Below, one piece after another: positions 18,014-27,229 of a stretch of DNA of 64,000 nucleotides. The notes under the pieces were generated by a model that was given only the letters and a program-made list of their open reading frames with translations, ran no database searches and had not been told where the DNA came from. Positions within the stretch are counted from its first letter, which is position 1. Each line of letters begins with the position of its first letter. This DNA comes from an uncultured Pseudomonadota bacterium. GTDB lineage: Bacteria; Bdellovibrionota_B; Oligoflexia; Oligoflexales; CAIYRB01. Where the stretch lies: positions 37,623 through 101,622 of the forward strand of contig CAIYRB010000200.1 in NCBI GenBank assembly GCA_903928445.1, read 5' to 3'. The translations under genes were made by a program, and so were the position numbers.

Positions 18014-18457
18014 TTACTGAACCTTCAGTAGCACCTTGACAGAGCTGTCGACCTGCTTCAGGTCTATATAGGCGATGCCATCTGGATGCGCAGCAAGCCA
18101 CGCCTTAACAGCGTGCTCATCGCCTACACTTTGTGGCGGCACTCCATGCCCGGTAAAAATCCGTACCGACCAATAGGCATTAAGCTGGCTTGGTGTTTTG
18201 TCCAGGACCTTCTGCGCAAATTCATCTTTGAGCGCCGAGTTGCCGGGCTGGTCAACGAGTTGCACCACCCCGACTCCAGTGAGCTCTCGCGCCTTGCCAA
18301 GATATAATTCGCGAACATCGTCGATGGAAATAGTCGCTACCGGGAACTTATGATTAGCAACGACCGCAATATCTGCTGCCAGTGCGGCCGCTGAAGTGCT
18401 CGCCAAGGCTGCCCCGAAAGCTGCACACTTAATCGGAAACCAAACTCGTGTCAGCAT
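18014..18457 (-). CDS. Miniature PstS-like periplasmic binding protein
   Basis: A 147-residue exported protein with signal peptide (FPIKCAAFGAALASTSAAAL then AADIAV). The mature part matches the first lobe of phosphate-type periplasmic binding proteins: ISIDDVRELYLGKARELTGV and later AYWSVRIFTGHGVPPQSVG and AYIDLKQVDSSVKVLLKV. It is about half the length of a normal PstS (compare the 278-residue copy at 39150). ATG at 18457 has GGAGGG upstream; an earlier in-frame ATG at 18469 overlaps that site. It follows the 18490 porin by 32 bases and is likely its operon partner. Anion sensing for the nearby kinase is an inference. Confidence 0.8.
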   Translation of the reverse strand: MLTRVWFPIKCAAFGAALASTSAAALAADIAVVANHKFPVATISIDDVRELYLGKARELTGVGVVQLVDQPGNSALKDEFAQKVLDKTPSQLNAYWSVRIFTGHGVPPQSVGDEHAVKAWLAAHPDGIAYIDLKQVDSSVKVLLKVQ

Positions 18458-18489
18458 ATAGCCCTCCATATTAATAATATTAATCGATT

Positions 18490-19764
18490 TTAAAAGGCTA
18501 CGTCGACGGCTGCTTGGAATACATTAAGCTGCTTGTATGAGGAGCCCGTGGTGCTAGCGTCCTGGATTCCGCGGCTACCATTTTTCGGCCAGACATGCTG
18601 ACCCTGGACCTTGAGGTCAGTGTAAGGGTTTGCATCATACTTCATGCCGAAGGACGCGGAATCCTGGCTGCCGAAGTTGATGATATGGCTAGAGCCCGGG
18701 TTTCTGAGTTGAGCAAGGGTGACAAATGGTAGTACAGGACCGACCTGATAGCCCGTGGTCGCGTACCAACCATGGGTACCGACCATTTGGTGTACGGCCG
18801 CGTCTTGAAGGTAAGCGGCTTCTGCCGCAGTACCAGCGGTCTGAGCCGCTTGGATGTCAGTAGGGCTACCTGTCTGCGCGGCTTTGACTCCAGCCATCGC
18901 GGAGGTGGTGCCTGCCGCTATCAGATTGGCATTCGCCGCGTTGATTTCACTCTGATCAACGCTGCCGAAGTTGGATGCGTACTCAGATAGTAACAGCAAA
19001 CCATGGGTATCAACCTTGAGTCCGACCGTGCCAAAGCCAGCGTTCAAATTTTTAATTTGATAGAAGTCGGTTTTGAGGCCAACGGCAGCCTTCGCATACC
19101 CCGCCCGGACCTGGAAGGCCTCGTTGCCAAGGGCTAAATTGATGACCCCTAGGCGGCGATAGTTTAGCTTAACTTGGAACGAAGAATTTTTGCTCTCCCC
19201 TTCCGTCACGGTAAGGGTGTCTGTTGAGTTGGCCGAGATCAACCCTTCCGCGACGGCTTCGAGGCCTCCACCCAAATTCAGGCGGTAGGTTGCGCCCAAG
19301 CCGGAGGCTCGTTTGATGGGATTGAAGGAGTAAACTTCCTCTGGAGGTGCAATCCAGGGATAGGTGTGTCCTACGTCGATGTGATCAGACATCAGCCACA
19401 TCGGCGCCTTTTGCTTGCCAATCCGAAGCGTTAGGCCTTTAATTGGGTACCAAGAGACAAAGGCCCAGTCAGGAGAGATCGTGTTACTGTTGGCGATGAT
19501 TTGCGCGGCAAAGTCCCAGCGCTCGCTCAGATTCTTTTGAATATTGAGGCCGAGGTGGGTGAGGCGCTCAATGTCGGCGCGTTTCGTCAACCCACCGTCA
19601 TATCCGGTATTGGTATCGGTAAACGCGACCCCGCTGGTAAAAAAACCGTGCCAAGCTGGCGGTTGGTCATCGGCCTTAGCTCCTGAGGCAAGGACGAGTG
19701 CGCTGATACAAGACGCTGAGGCCACAAAGGCCGTGCGGACTATCCGAGCGGAAGTTTGTTTCAT
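18490..19764 (-). CDS. Outer-membrane porin-like barrel, second copy in the sensory locus
   Basis: A 424-residue protein with a signal peptide (TAFVASASCISALVLASGAK then ADDQ) and an aromatic-rich barrel ending in FQAAVDVAF, a typical terminal Phe signal for barrel insertion. RIGKQKAPMWLMSDHIDVGH resembles the same region of the barrel at 16692. Residues about 265-320 hold an Ala/Thr/Gln-rich insert (ANANLIAAGTTSAMAGVKAA) that is unusual for a barrel and may be a long extracellular loop or periplasmic excursion. Transcribed with the small binding protein downstream. Confidence 0.8.
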   Translation of the reverse strand: MKQTSARIVRTAFVASASCISALVLASGAKADDQPPAWHGFFTSGVAFTDTNTGYDGGLTKRADIERLTHLGLNIQKNLSERWDFAAQIIANSNTISPDWAFVSWYPIKGLTLRIGKQKAPMWLMSDHIDVGHTYPWIAPPEEVYSFNPIKRASGLGATYRLNLGGGLEAVAEGLISANSTDTLTVTEGESKNSSFQVKLNYRRLGVINLALGNEAFQVRAGYAKAAVGLKTDFYQIKNLNAGFGTVGLKVDTHGLLLLSEYASNFGSVDQSEINAANANLIAAGTTSAMAGVKAAQTGSPTDIQAAQTAGTAAEAAYLQDAAVHQMVGTHGWYATTGYQVGPVLPFVTLAQLRNPGSSHIINFGSQDSASFGMKYDANPYTDLKVQGQHVWPKNGSRGIQDASTTGSSYKQLNVFQAAVDVAF

Positions 19765-19960
19765 GCTTAGCTCTCATGAGGTTTGCTGGGCTTTTCTTTG
19801 TAAGAAGAGCACCTAACTTGAGAACTGTCAAATACTTTTGGGGGGCGCCACTTCGGCAAACTGAAACCCCATGTTTACTAAATTACTTTACATTCATAGC
19901 TCGCCTGATTGGGCGAACTACGATGCGTAGACTGTTGGCGCATAGGATTGCGGCGATGCT

Positions 19961-20347
19961 CTACCCGGCGAGCTTTCGGATACTATCGATAACCTTGGAG
20001 ACGGCTTGCTTAAAGGCGTCCGCTACGACTGGCTTAACGATCCAATAGCGTATCCCAACCTCGCGGCATCGAGCTCGTAGCTCCGGGGAGGTCTCCGTGG
20101 TTAGGATGATCACAGTAATCGCTGCATATTCTTCAATCGTCCGAATTTTTTTACACATCTCTAGGCCGCTCAGCGCCGGCATGTTGAAGTCGGCGATGAT
20201 CAGGTCAATGTTTCGATTTGAACTAGCCTTTTCAAAGCCGTCCTGGCCGTCGATGGCCTCGATGACCTCGTGACCCAACTCGGTTAAGGCCTGTTGGACC
20301 TGGAGGCGAATAATATCAGAATCATCGACTATTAGAATCTTAGCCAT
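19961..20347 (-). CDS. CheY-like single-domain response regulator
   Basis: A 128-residue receiver domain with no output domain. The acidic pair is in ILIVDDSD, the phospho-acceptor is the Asp of LIIADFNMP, the Thr is in VIILTTE and the Lys in WIVKPV. It lies 57 bases downstream of the STAS-like gene on the same strand and opposite the CheA-type kinase, which lacks its own receiver, so this is the best candidate for that kinase's phosphoryl acceptor. The output could be protein-protein contact, as for CheY. Confidence 0.92.
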   Translation of the reverse strand: MAKILIVDDSDIIRLQVQQALTELGHEVIEAIDGQDGFEKASSNRNIDLIIADFNMPALSGLEMCKKIRTIEEYAAITVIILTTETSPELRARCREVGIRYWIVKPVVADAFKQAVSKVIDSIRKLAG

Positions 20348-20404
20348 CTAGTAATCCTCGCCGAAGGGTCGTCAATACAAGGTATAGAAGTTACTCCGCG
20401 AGCC

Positions 20405-21892
20405 TCAAGGATCAGCATCCGTCTTTTCTTCCAAAAATGGTGAATCGGAATCCTCGAAGGCGCCACCATCTGAGCCATCTGCCGCCGGCGTCGCTCGGGG
20501 GAAGGCGTCAGGAAAATAAAATGAAAAGGTGCGAAGCTCCTCGACCGGTAGTGCCTCGCTTTGCCACCGAACAAATAGCGCACTGCGCAACGCGCTCCAG
20601 TCTTTCTTCCCGAGCCGAATGTCCTCCAGGGCAGCCATAACCTCGGCCATGAGTTGCAACCACCGCTCGATGAGGATCTGGCCGGTAGCGAGCTGGTCCA
20701 AGAGGCCGAGGATGACCTCCGAGTTAGTTTGCAGGCTGGTCAGCTCGTCTTGAATGATGTCGACCGATGCATCCCAATCACCCTCGCTGATGATATCTAA
20801 AACATGGAACATCTCGCGCAGAGTGTCCAGCTTGGTTGCAGTTCGCTCGTCCTTCGGCATGGCTCGAAGGTGCTGCAGGAGCTGCTGAGCATGGCCATTA
20901 TGGCTGGCGAATAGCTGCGAGTTACCGCGCAATTCGCCGAGATCCGGTAAGCTTACGTCAAGAGAGCCAATCCTGTCACCGACAGCCTTAAACCCGGCAA
21001 AGATATCCTGAGGATTGTCCGCCATCTTGCTCCAGCAAGATACTTGGATTTGACGCAAACAGGAGTAAGAGTGCTTTGTCATTTCATCGCAGCTGCGAAG
21101 TGAATCCCTAATCCTGGCATCCATTGCCGCGATTTTATCGGTGACATTCATGCTAAGACTGGTTTTGGCGCCGCCGTCGAATGTTAACAAGGCTTGCTGC
21201 AACGACTCGAGTCGACTGACAGTGCTTGACAAGGCCGGGCCGAGATTCTGCCGTGTCGACTCGACTAGATCGGTACCTAAGGTCAAGTTGCAGGTGATAG
21301 CATGGCCTAGGTTATACCAAAAAATGGCTTGGTCGTTGTTTTCTAAACACCAACTATTGAGGAATAGAGGCGCTGGTGCCCCACCTGCCTGAAAGTAACG
21401 GGGGCAGATATGCTCGGCTATGCCAAGGATCTGCTTGTTTTTGGCTACAGTAATGATCGGACCCTGTTCCACTGCCAGAGATTCGACATCTTTGATGCTT
21501 AGCAACATGCGTTCAATCGGTGACTGCGCCTGAGCCGGATCAAACACGTCTAGCTCGGCGGCATCGATGGTCAGCGGGTCGGTGTCCGTCAATAGTAGGC
21601 GTAAGCAGCGATAGAAATTCCCGGGGATGCCCGTGAGGTGCACGCGCATGCCACTCTCAGTTAGATATCGGTGGAATTTTGTGATGCCCGTCCAGGACGC
21701 GGCATTGATCCCAGTTAAGTCCAGAGTTAGGCTGTCCTGCCGCATGTCAGCAAGAAGATCGAGATTGGTGGTGTCACTAATTGCACCAAAAAGACGTACA
21801 AGATCGCCCTTCTTGATCACGCGAAAGCGTAGATCAACGCCAGCTGCGACAGCACTGCTGTCTTGGGGTAAATTTTTCGCCGCTTGCGACAT
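20405..21892 (-). CDS. Uncharacterised STAS-like plus helical protein
   Basis: A 495-residue soluble protein I cannot place fully. The first 120 residues resemble a STAS (anti-anti-sigma-like) domain: RVIKKGDLVRLFGAISDTTN, then SLTLDLTGINAASWTGITKF and a strand VHLTGIP. The conserved Ser/Thr position cannot be assigned. The remainder is mostly helical, with cysteines at NSWCLEN, SLRSCDE, YSCLRQIQVSCW, and an acidic tail (DGSDGGAFEDSDSPF). The ATG at 21892 has GAGGAG nine bases before it; the in-frame ATG at 21901 has none. It forms a two-gene unit with cheY-like 19961 and is divergent from the kinase, so it likely belongs to the same pathway. Confidence 0.65.
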   Translation of the reverse strand: MSQAAKNLPQDSSAVAAGVDLRFRVIKKGDLVRLFGAISDTTNLDLLADMRQDSLTLDLTGINAASWTGITKFHRYLTESGMRVHLTGIPGNFYRCLRLLLTDTDPLTIDAAELDVFDPAQAQSPIERMLLSIKDVESLAVEQGPIITVAKNKQILGIAEHICPRYFQAGGAPAPLFLNSWCLENNDQAIFWYNLGHAITCNLTLGTDLVESTRQNLGPALSSTVSRLESLQQALLTFDGGAKTSLSMNVTDKIAAMDARIRDSLRSCDEMTKHSYSCLRQIQVSCWSKMADNPQDIFAGFKAVGDRIGSLDVSLPDLGELRGNSQLFASHNGHAQQLLQHLRAMPKDERTATKLDTLREMFHVLDIISEGDWDASVDIIQDELTSLQTNSEVILGLLDQLATGQILIERWLQLMAEVMAALEDIRLGKKDWSALRSALFVRWQSEALPVEELRTFSFYFPDAFPRATPAADGSDGGAFEDSDSPFLEEKTDADP

Positions 21893-21987
21893 CCGTATCA
21901 TCTCCTCTGGGATCGCTACCGGCGATCGCTTTATTAAGCTCGTCAGTCAGCAGCAAAAACTTTAGCCGAGATCCGTTCAATTCGCAT

Positions 21988-22004
21988 AATAATTGGTAAT
22001 TATT
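21988..22004. promoter_or_regulatory. AT-rich palindrome in the divergent kinase / STAS-like interval
   Basis: AATAATT and AATTATT flank GGT as a perfect 7-bp inverted repeat. It lies within the 313-base gap between two divergent genes of the sensory locus and could be an operator. No other clear motif was seen in the gap. Confidence 0.35.
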
Positions 22005-22205
22005 GGGATTGTGCAATTTTAATTGAGGCGGCAACTAGGCATTCTCGGTCGGATGAGGGCTTGGCTGATCTTTTTTATGCAAATTTTCGCAAAGAATGCG
22101 CTGGGTCGTGAGGCGGCGCTCAATATTTCCGCTGATGAGGCGATAAGAGATCTAGGGGACGGGAACCGGTCATTTGCCCTTCCGGTGCCGATTGGAGTTG
22201 TGTTG

Positions 22206-24917
22206 ATGTTCTTTCAGAAGCTGCAAATCAAGGTAATGATCCTCGTCGGGATTATGCTCGGCACGCTTTTGCTGTATTTTTCTTTGAGTACAAATACTGC
22301 TAATAGCAACCTGGCCATTTTGCACGCGACTACGGCAACTATTTATCCAGTGCTACAGGCGGCGGACTCTAACCTGTTTTATATCGAAAGACTTAGCGAA
22401 TCGTTGAAGACCGCCGCATCGACCAAGGAAACGGAAGAACTTGCCGTTGCCGATGGAGTCATCGAAAAGATGGCCAAAAATTTTGCCGACATCATCGCCG
22501 CCAATGGCAACCTGGCTGGGGAAGTCGAGCTTCTTAGGGCTTCTCTTGCTGAATACTACGTTCCCGCACGCGAACTGTCGCGCATGATGGCATCAGGGAA
22601 GATCAAAGAATGGAGCAGCGAGGATTTGAGTGCGGCGCATAAGATTCAGGAACGTTACGCCGCCTTCGTCACCCAACTTAAGACATTTTACGCGCGCCGC
22701 CTGGATGATTTCACGGCGACGATCGGCTCAGTTGCTTCCGGTACCCGTCACCTTCGCCAAATTGGCTTCATTCTCATGGTCGGTGCAATCATCGTCACCA
22801 TGATCATTATTGTCGCCATCAATAGGGGGGTGGTGCGCCCGATCATCACCCTCTCCAACGTCAGCCAGCAGGTCTCTAAGGGCAGCTTTCCCATTTTGAG
22901 CGGCAAACCAGCTAACGATGAGATTGGTGTCCTGTGGGGAAACTTTAGCAATATGGTGCGAGATATTGAGGAAAATCAGACGCGCATGACAAAACTGGCG
23001 ATGCTTGGTCGACTTCTGTCGTCGCAAACCACCATGGCGGGCATCCTCGAAGTTGCCCAGAGCACCCTTCCAGAGACCCTGGGTATCTCGGTGGCCTGTC
23101 GGATTTACTTCGCGGCATCGTCCTTTCTTGGGCAAAATCTCGACAGCGGCTTCTATGCTGTAGATCAGAATGGCCAAAATCCTAGCCGCATCCCCGACGA
23201 ATTTTTCAGCGATAAGGTGCCGCGAAGAATCTTGGTGGAAGACAGCAAGTCAAAGGAATGTCTTGCCGCGGTCTGTATCGAACCCCTGGAGCCGCAGCTT
23301 CTCGCCAAGGTCATGTCGGTTCTTCAACCATTGGCTACCAATGTCGCCAACGCCTTGTCGTCGATTCGCCTCGAAGCCGCCTTGATGCTCATTGAGCAAA
23401 AATCAAGGGAGCTAAATACGATTTTCGCCTCGATATCTCAGGGTATCTGCACCATTCGTGGGGATGGTACTATTGGGCTTGAGTATTCCGCCTTTCTCGA
23501 AGTCCTCGTTGGTGAACGCGATCTGAGCGGAAAATCCCTTCGCAATTTGCTGTTTGCTAAGGCGGATATATCGCCGGATATGTTGGCGCAGATCTTGTCA
23601 GCTATTGACTGCATTGTCGACGAGGACATCTTCAATTTTGACTTCAATAAGTCGAATCTGCCTCGCGAAATCACCATCGGGGAGGCTGGGAGGAAGTTGA
23701 ATCTCGAACTCGACTGGATTCCCTTGGCAGAGAAGGGGCAGCCTGTCTCCAGTATCATGGTGACGATCCGCGATGTGACGGAGATCGTCATGCTACGCCA
23801 AAACGCCAGTGCGCGGGCTGAGGACACCGGGATGATCGAGGAGCTGCTAGCGAGCTCTCCGGGGCGCTTCAGCTCGTTCAAAAAGTCCACCAGCGTAATT
23901 TTAGAGGATTGCCGCGTTGCCTTTGCCAATGAGGCCTTGCTTAGCGAGGAGGATATAGCTCGAGTCGCGCGCAACATCCACACCGTCAAGGGCAATAGTC
24001 GGTCCCTTGGTCTGAATATATTCAGCACTTGCGTACATGATTTAGAAACGGCATTTTTCGGTGTCTTCAAACGACAGGCTGGATCAGTCGGCGACCATGT
24101 GCAGTTGGCGCAGCCTTTTGCCAGAGTCGCCCAGCTTTTTGCCAAATATGTGTCATTTAACGACGATAAATTGAAGCGGTTGGGTAGTAGCGGCTCGCTG
24201 GAGTATCTAGAAGCGCTCAAAAAACTGCTCGCTCGCCTCTATAACGAGAGACTGGCGCCGGCTGATTCTGATATGGCCCTGGTGCTAGGTGATATGGAGC
24301 AAAGGACCTCGTTTTTTCTTGGCGAGGCCATTCGAGATACCTTCCGTGGCTTGGAGTCGATTTGCGAGAGCATGTCCTTAAAGGTGCCGCGACTGATCCT
24401 GAACGGCGATGAGGGCGTCGTTCTTGCTCTTGAGGTTGAAGCCAGCATGACCTCGATACTCGTCCAGCTCCTACGCAATGCATTAGATCATGGCCTTCGG
24501 AACGAACTCGAGCCCAAGATCACGATCGGTTGGCAGTTGGATAAGCGGGGCCATCTTAGGCTGCAAGTGTCTGATTCAGGGCGCGGTCTGAACTTGACTA
24601 AGCTCGCCAAGCTGGGAGCAGACCTGGGCATTACAAGTGCATCCAGTACGGATGAGGAGCTAGCGGAATTGATCTTTCGCAGCGGTTTAAGCACCAAGTC
24701 AGCAGTGACTGAGCTGTCCGGTAGAGGGGTGGGAATGGATGCCGTGCGGTCGATGTGCCGCGATCTCGGCGGGGATATCGGCTTGAACTTTTCAGGCCCG
24801 GTAGATGATGAAGGCTACAGGCGGGTTGTCTTCACGCTTAAGTTTGGCTCGGTAGTGACCCAGTTCGCTAGTGCGACGCAGTTGCTGCCCAGTCATGGCT
24901 GGCAGCGAGGCGCATGA
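22206..24917 (+). CDS. Membrane-bound CheA-type histidine kinase (HPt + CheA-like ATPase, no CheW, no receiver)
   Basis: A 903-residue sensor. Order: membrane segment near residues 9-28, a periplasmic helical sensor of about 160 residues, a second membrane segment (FILMVGAIIVTMIIIVAI), a HAMP region (RPIITLSNVSQQ), GAF- and PAS-like regions, an HPt domain with His592 in IHTVKGNSRSLG, then a CheA-like ATPase with Asn758 in LLRNALDHGL, DSGRGLN and IFRSGLSTKSAVTELSGRGV followed by GMDAVR. CheA sequences share this HPt plus H-G/GMDVV arrangement. The usual C-terminal CheW-like domain is missing. ATG 22206 has GGAG eight bases upstream; the longer frame from 22023 lacks a site. The lone CheY opposite is the probable partner. 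Confidence 0.85.
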   Translation: MFFQKLQIKVMILVGIMLGTLLLYFSLSTNTANSNLAILHATTATIYPVLQAADSNLFYIERLSESLKTAASTKETEELAVADGVIEKMAKNFADIIAANGNLAGEVELLRASLAEYYVPARELSRMMASGKIKEWSSEDLSAAHKIQERYAAFVTQLKTFYARRLDDFTATIGSVASGTRHLRQIGFILMVGAIIVTMIIIVAINRGVVRPIITLSNVSQQVSKGSFPILSGKPANDEIGVLWGNFSNMVRDIEENQTRMTKLAMLGRLLSSQTTMAGILEVAQSTLPETLGISVACRIYFAASSFLGQNLDSGFYAVDQNGQNPSRIPDEFFSDKVPRRILVEDSKSKECLAAVCIEPLEPQLLAKVMSVLQPLATNVANALSSIRLEAALMLIEQKSRELNTIFASISQGICTIRGDGTIGLEYSAFLEVLVGERDLSGKSLRNLLFAKADISPDMLAQILSAIDCIVDEDIFNFDFNKSNLPREITIGEAGRKLNLELDWIPLAEKGQPVSSIMVTIRDVTEIVMLRQNASARAEDTGMIEELLASSPGRFSSFKKSTSVILEDCRVAFANEALLSEEDIARVARNIHTVKGNSRSLGLNIFSTCVHDLETAFFGVFKRQAGSVGDHVQLAQPFARVAQLFAKYVSFNDDKLKRLGSSGSLEYLEALKKLLARLYNERLAPADSDMALVLGDMEQRTSFFLGEAIRDTFRGLESICESMSLKVPRLILNGDEGVVLALEVEASMTSILVQLLRNALDHGLRNELEPKITIGWQLDKRGHLRLQVSDSGRGLNLTKLAKLGADLGITSASSTDEELAELIFRSGLSTKSAVTELSGRGVGMDAVRSMCRDLGGDIGLNFSGPVDDEGYRRVVFTLKFGSVVTQFASATQLLPSHGWQRGA

Positions 24918-24939
24918 ACGGAAAGATTTACGTTAGGGC

Positions 24940-24969
24940 TTGTCTGGATAGGCCATACATGTGTATGAT
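24940..24969 (+). promoter_or_regulatory. Promoter with operator-like palindrome before the imu cassette
   Basis: A possible -35 TTGTCT (24940-24945) and -10 TATGAT (24964-24969) are 18 bases apart. The palindrome CATACA-TG-TGTATG (24954-24967) covers the -10. SOS control by LexA is usual for imu cassettes, so this may be the local LexA box, but it matches none of the LexA motifs I know. If this promoter is real, translation of imuA cannot start at 24972. Confidence 0.45.
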
Positions 24970-24971
24970 TA

Positions 24972-25709
24972 TTGCGCGGTGCCCATGTCCGCAGCTTAGC
25001 AGCTAGCCAGCATGGTTCTGTAGATTTCTGTTTGATTCAAGCTCACTTAGTGAGCCGTGGGGGCCTATTGTCCGCGTTACAATTACAGACCCTGTGTTCG
25101 ACCTTTGCGGTCTTCCGGGCGGATGAGGTCAGGGACCATGGCTTCAAGCTGGCCTCGGGCTTAGCTGTCTTGGATGATGCTCTGGCTGGGGGCGTGGCGC
25201 TTGGGACCTTGGTCGAGTGGGGCGTGCCTCTGGGGCGTGGCGGACGGCATATCATTCTAAAATACCTTGCCGCAGCCAACAGAGGGCTGGCGCTCAAGGC
25301 GGATTACCCGATCCTCTGGGCTTATCCCGACTCAGCGCTGGGCCTTAATCCCCCAGCCTGGCAGGCCCTTGGCATCAACCTGCGGCATATCGCCTTCGCT
25401 CGTACCAATACCCCGATGCACGATCTTAAGGCGGCTCTTCTCGACCCTTACTATCGCCTCGTCGTCTTCGATATGCCGTTGGGTTTATCCCGCGACGACT
25501 ACGCTTTTTTGGCGCGCCAGGCGCGCACCCTACAGAAGATCATCTTTATCCTGCACAATCAGCTGCTGACAGATGCACGCGGCAATGCCTTTGCCAAGCT
25601 GCGGTTCAATTGCACGCGCTCGCAGTTTGACCCAGCCAAGATCATCGTGACGCCGGTGCGTGGCTTACCGCCGCAACCATTGGTGCTGCAGCTTGAGGGG
25701 ATGTTGTGA
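24972..25709 (+). CDS. imuA: ImuA-like RecA-related protein of the translesion mutasome
   Basis: A RecA-superfamily protein that supports ImuB and DnaE2 in mutagenic bypass. Recognisable features are ASGLAVLDDALAGGVALGTL followed by VEWGVPLGRGG, where a RecA-like core would have Walker A, but the glycine-Lys-Thr motif is degenerate, and the strand LVVFDMP. The frame is open from a TTG at 24972, but the promoter at 24940-24969 argues for a later start; GTG at 25050 or TTG at 25068 are candidates, giving about 215 residues. Stop overlaps imuB start by four bases (25706-25709). Confidence 0.75.
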   Translation: MRGAHVRSLAASQHGSVDFCLIQAHLVSRGGLLSALQLQTLCSTFAVFRADEVRDHGFKLASGLAVLDDALAGGVALGTLVEWGVPLGRGGRHIILKYLAAANRGLALKADYPILWAYPDSALGLNPPAWQALGINLRHIAFARTNTPMHDLKAALLDPYYRLVVFDMPLGLSRDDYAFLARQARTLQKIIFILHNQLLTDARGNAFAKLRFNCTRSQFDPAKIIVTPVRGLPPQPLVLQLEGML

Positions 25710-27229
25710 GAGGCGAGGCGAGCAGAGACCAGGCTGTGCCGATACTGCCGTATCTGGCTATCGCCACCACTGAGGTCATCGGTGCCGCAGCGGCCATGAC
25801 GCTAAGTCCAAGGGTGATGCATTGGTCGCCTAGCGTATGGCTGATCGATCTGCGGCCGACTCGTGACTACTGGACGATGCAGGCGCAGCGGCGTGGCATC
25901 AAAGTCGCAGCCCTTTTGCAGATGGTTTGGGCTGAAGCCCTCGGTCATGGTACTCAGACCGAGTCGCTGGTCTTTGCCTCTTGTCCTTGGCAGGCCTTGC
26001 TGCTGAATGCTCACCTTAACGAGCGCAGCTTGTCTGGCCCCCTCGAGTTGCGCGAGCCGTTTAGTCAGGCTTTGCTGCGGCAATTATCCTGGCCGGTGTG
26101 GTTTGCCGTGGCGAGGGACTATGCCGCTGCCTTGACTCAGTCCAAGTCCTGCCGGTTTGATGAGCAGCGCTTTCACAGCGATCTCAATCATCTCGAAAGG
26201 GCGGTTGTCAGGCTCGGTCAGCAACACCCGGCGCAGATGGTCGATGCTAAACATCAGGCATTTAGGCGGCGGTTTGGTGAACACATCGCCCGCCTATGGC
26301 AGTGGACCTTTGCCGGTGTAGCCGAGGGGGTACACACTGCTGCGACGAAGCAAGCAGCTTTTGCCTTCGCTGAGGAGGAGGTCTTTGCCAGCGGTTTTCC
26401 TTGGGTCCAAGCGGTCGTGACGACAAGGCCCGGCGTCGTCCGACAGCTGGAATACCCCGTGTGGAGCTGGGACCAGCTCGTGGCGGATTTCACCACGGAC
26501 CTAGACCTCCTAGCGGATCTACCCGCCTTGGCTTCGGGCGCGGCGGTGCTCAGGCTCGAGTGGATCTTGCATCTAGAGGACCTAAGCGACTGTTTGGTCA
26601 ACATCCGCTTTCGCCATCCGCATTCGCTAAGGGCCGAAAGAGGCGAGCAGAAGACCGTTTTGATCCAAGCTTGCCATAGCTTTGAAGCGGTCTATCTGCA
26701 GCGCAGCAAGGATGCGTCCTGGATAGCTCCGGCGCCCTTGATCGGGTGGAGTTTGGTGGCCGCATCATGTCTGGCAAGGCCATCCACGGCGATCTCTCTC
26801 TTTGGTGAAGTCGGTGCTGCTGGGGAAGACATGGCTGCCGCTATGCGGATCGATAATCGGCTGCAGATTGCTCTGGAGCGTTACCAAGTGACCTCTGATT
26901 GGGTGGCAGAGGGTGCGTTTACCAAGGCTGGGGCTGGGGCTAAGGATAGCGATGTTGCCGGTGCCGCGACCGAGCCAGCGGCAAAGCCCTGGGCGGCCTT
27001 GGCAGCTCGGCGCCCGCTTTATATCTATGCCGAGCCGCGGGTTTTAGGTGGTCATGAGACACCGACCAAGGCGGCGTTTATTGAACGTACCGGCGAGGTG
27101 TGGTGGCAAAAGCCTGAAGGCACATCGCTCGAACGCAATTATTTTGTGATCGAGCATCGCAGTGGTCAACGCAGCTGGGCGACCAGGGGAGAGGCCGGGG
27201 AGTGGTGGGTGCATGGCCTCTTCGCTTGA
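25706..27229 (+). CDS. imuB: ImuB-like catalytically inactive Y-family polymerase homologue
   Basis: A 507-residue relative of Y-family polymerases that acts as adaptor between DnaE2, ImuA and the sliding clamp. Position and size identify it: it is translationally coupled to imuA and overlaps dnaE2. The N-terminal region (WLIDLRPTRDYW) corresponds to the palm, and the acidic catalytic residues expected in an active Y-polymerase (first-strand D and S-x-D-E) are not present, as is normal for ImuB. The little-finger-like region continues to about residue 390, followed by a linker and ARRPLYIYAEPRVLGGHE, a typical ImuB C-terminal stretch. No clear clamp-binding motif was located by eye. Confidence 0.8.
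   Translation: MRGEASRDQAVPILPYLAIATTEVIGAAAAMTLSPRVMHWSPSVWLIDLRPTRDYWTMQAQRRGIKVAALLQMVWAEALGHGTQTESLVFASCPWQALLLNAHLNERSLSGPLELREPFSQALLRQLSWPVWFAVARDYAAALTQSKSCRFDEQRFHSDLNHLERAVVRLGQQHPAQMVDAKHQAFRRRFGEHIARLWQWTFAGVAEGVHTAATKQAAFAFAEEEVFASGFPWVQAVVTTRPGVVRQLEYPVWSWDQLVADFTTDLDLLADLPALASGAAVLRLEWILHLEDLSDCLVNIRFRHPHSLRAERGEQKTVLIQACHSFEAVYLQRSKDASWIAPAPLIGWSLVAASCLARPSTAISLFGEVGAAGEDMAAAMRIDNRLQIALERYQVTSDWVAEGAFTKAGAGAKDSDVAGAATEPAAKPWAALAARRPLYIYAEPRVLGGHETPTKAAFIERTGEVWWQKPEGTSLERNYFVIEHRSGQRSWATRGEAGEWWVHGLFA

Noticed and set aside
20332..20583. 83-residue frame overlapping the end of the STAS-like gene
   Set aside because: A shadow of the larger gene in another frame, without its own support.
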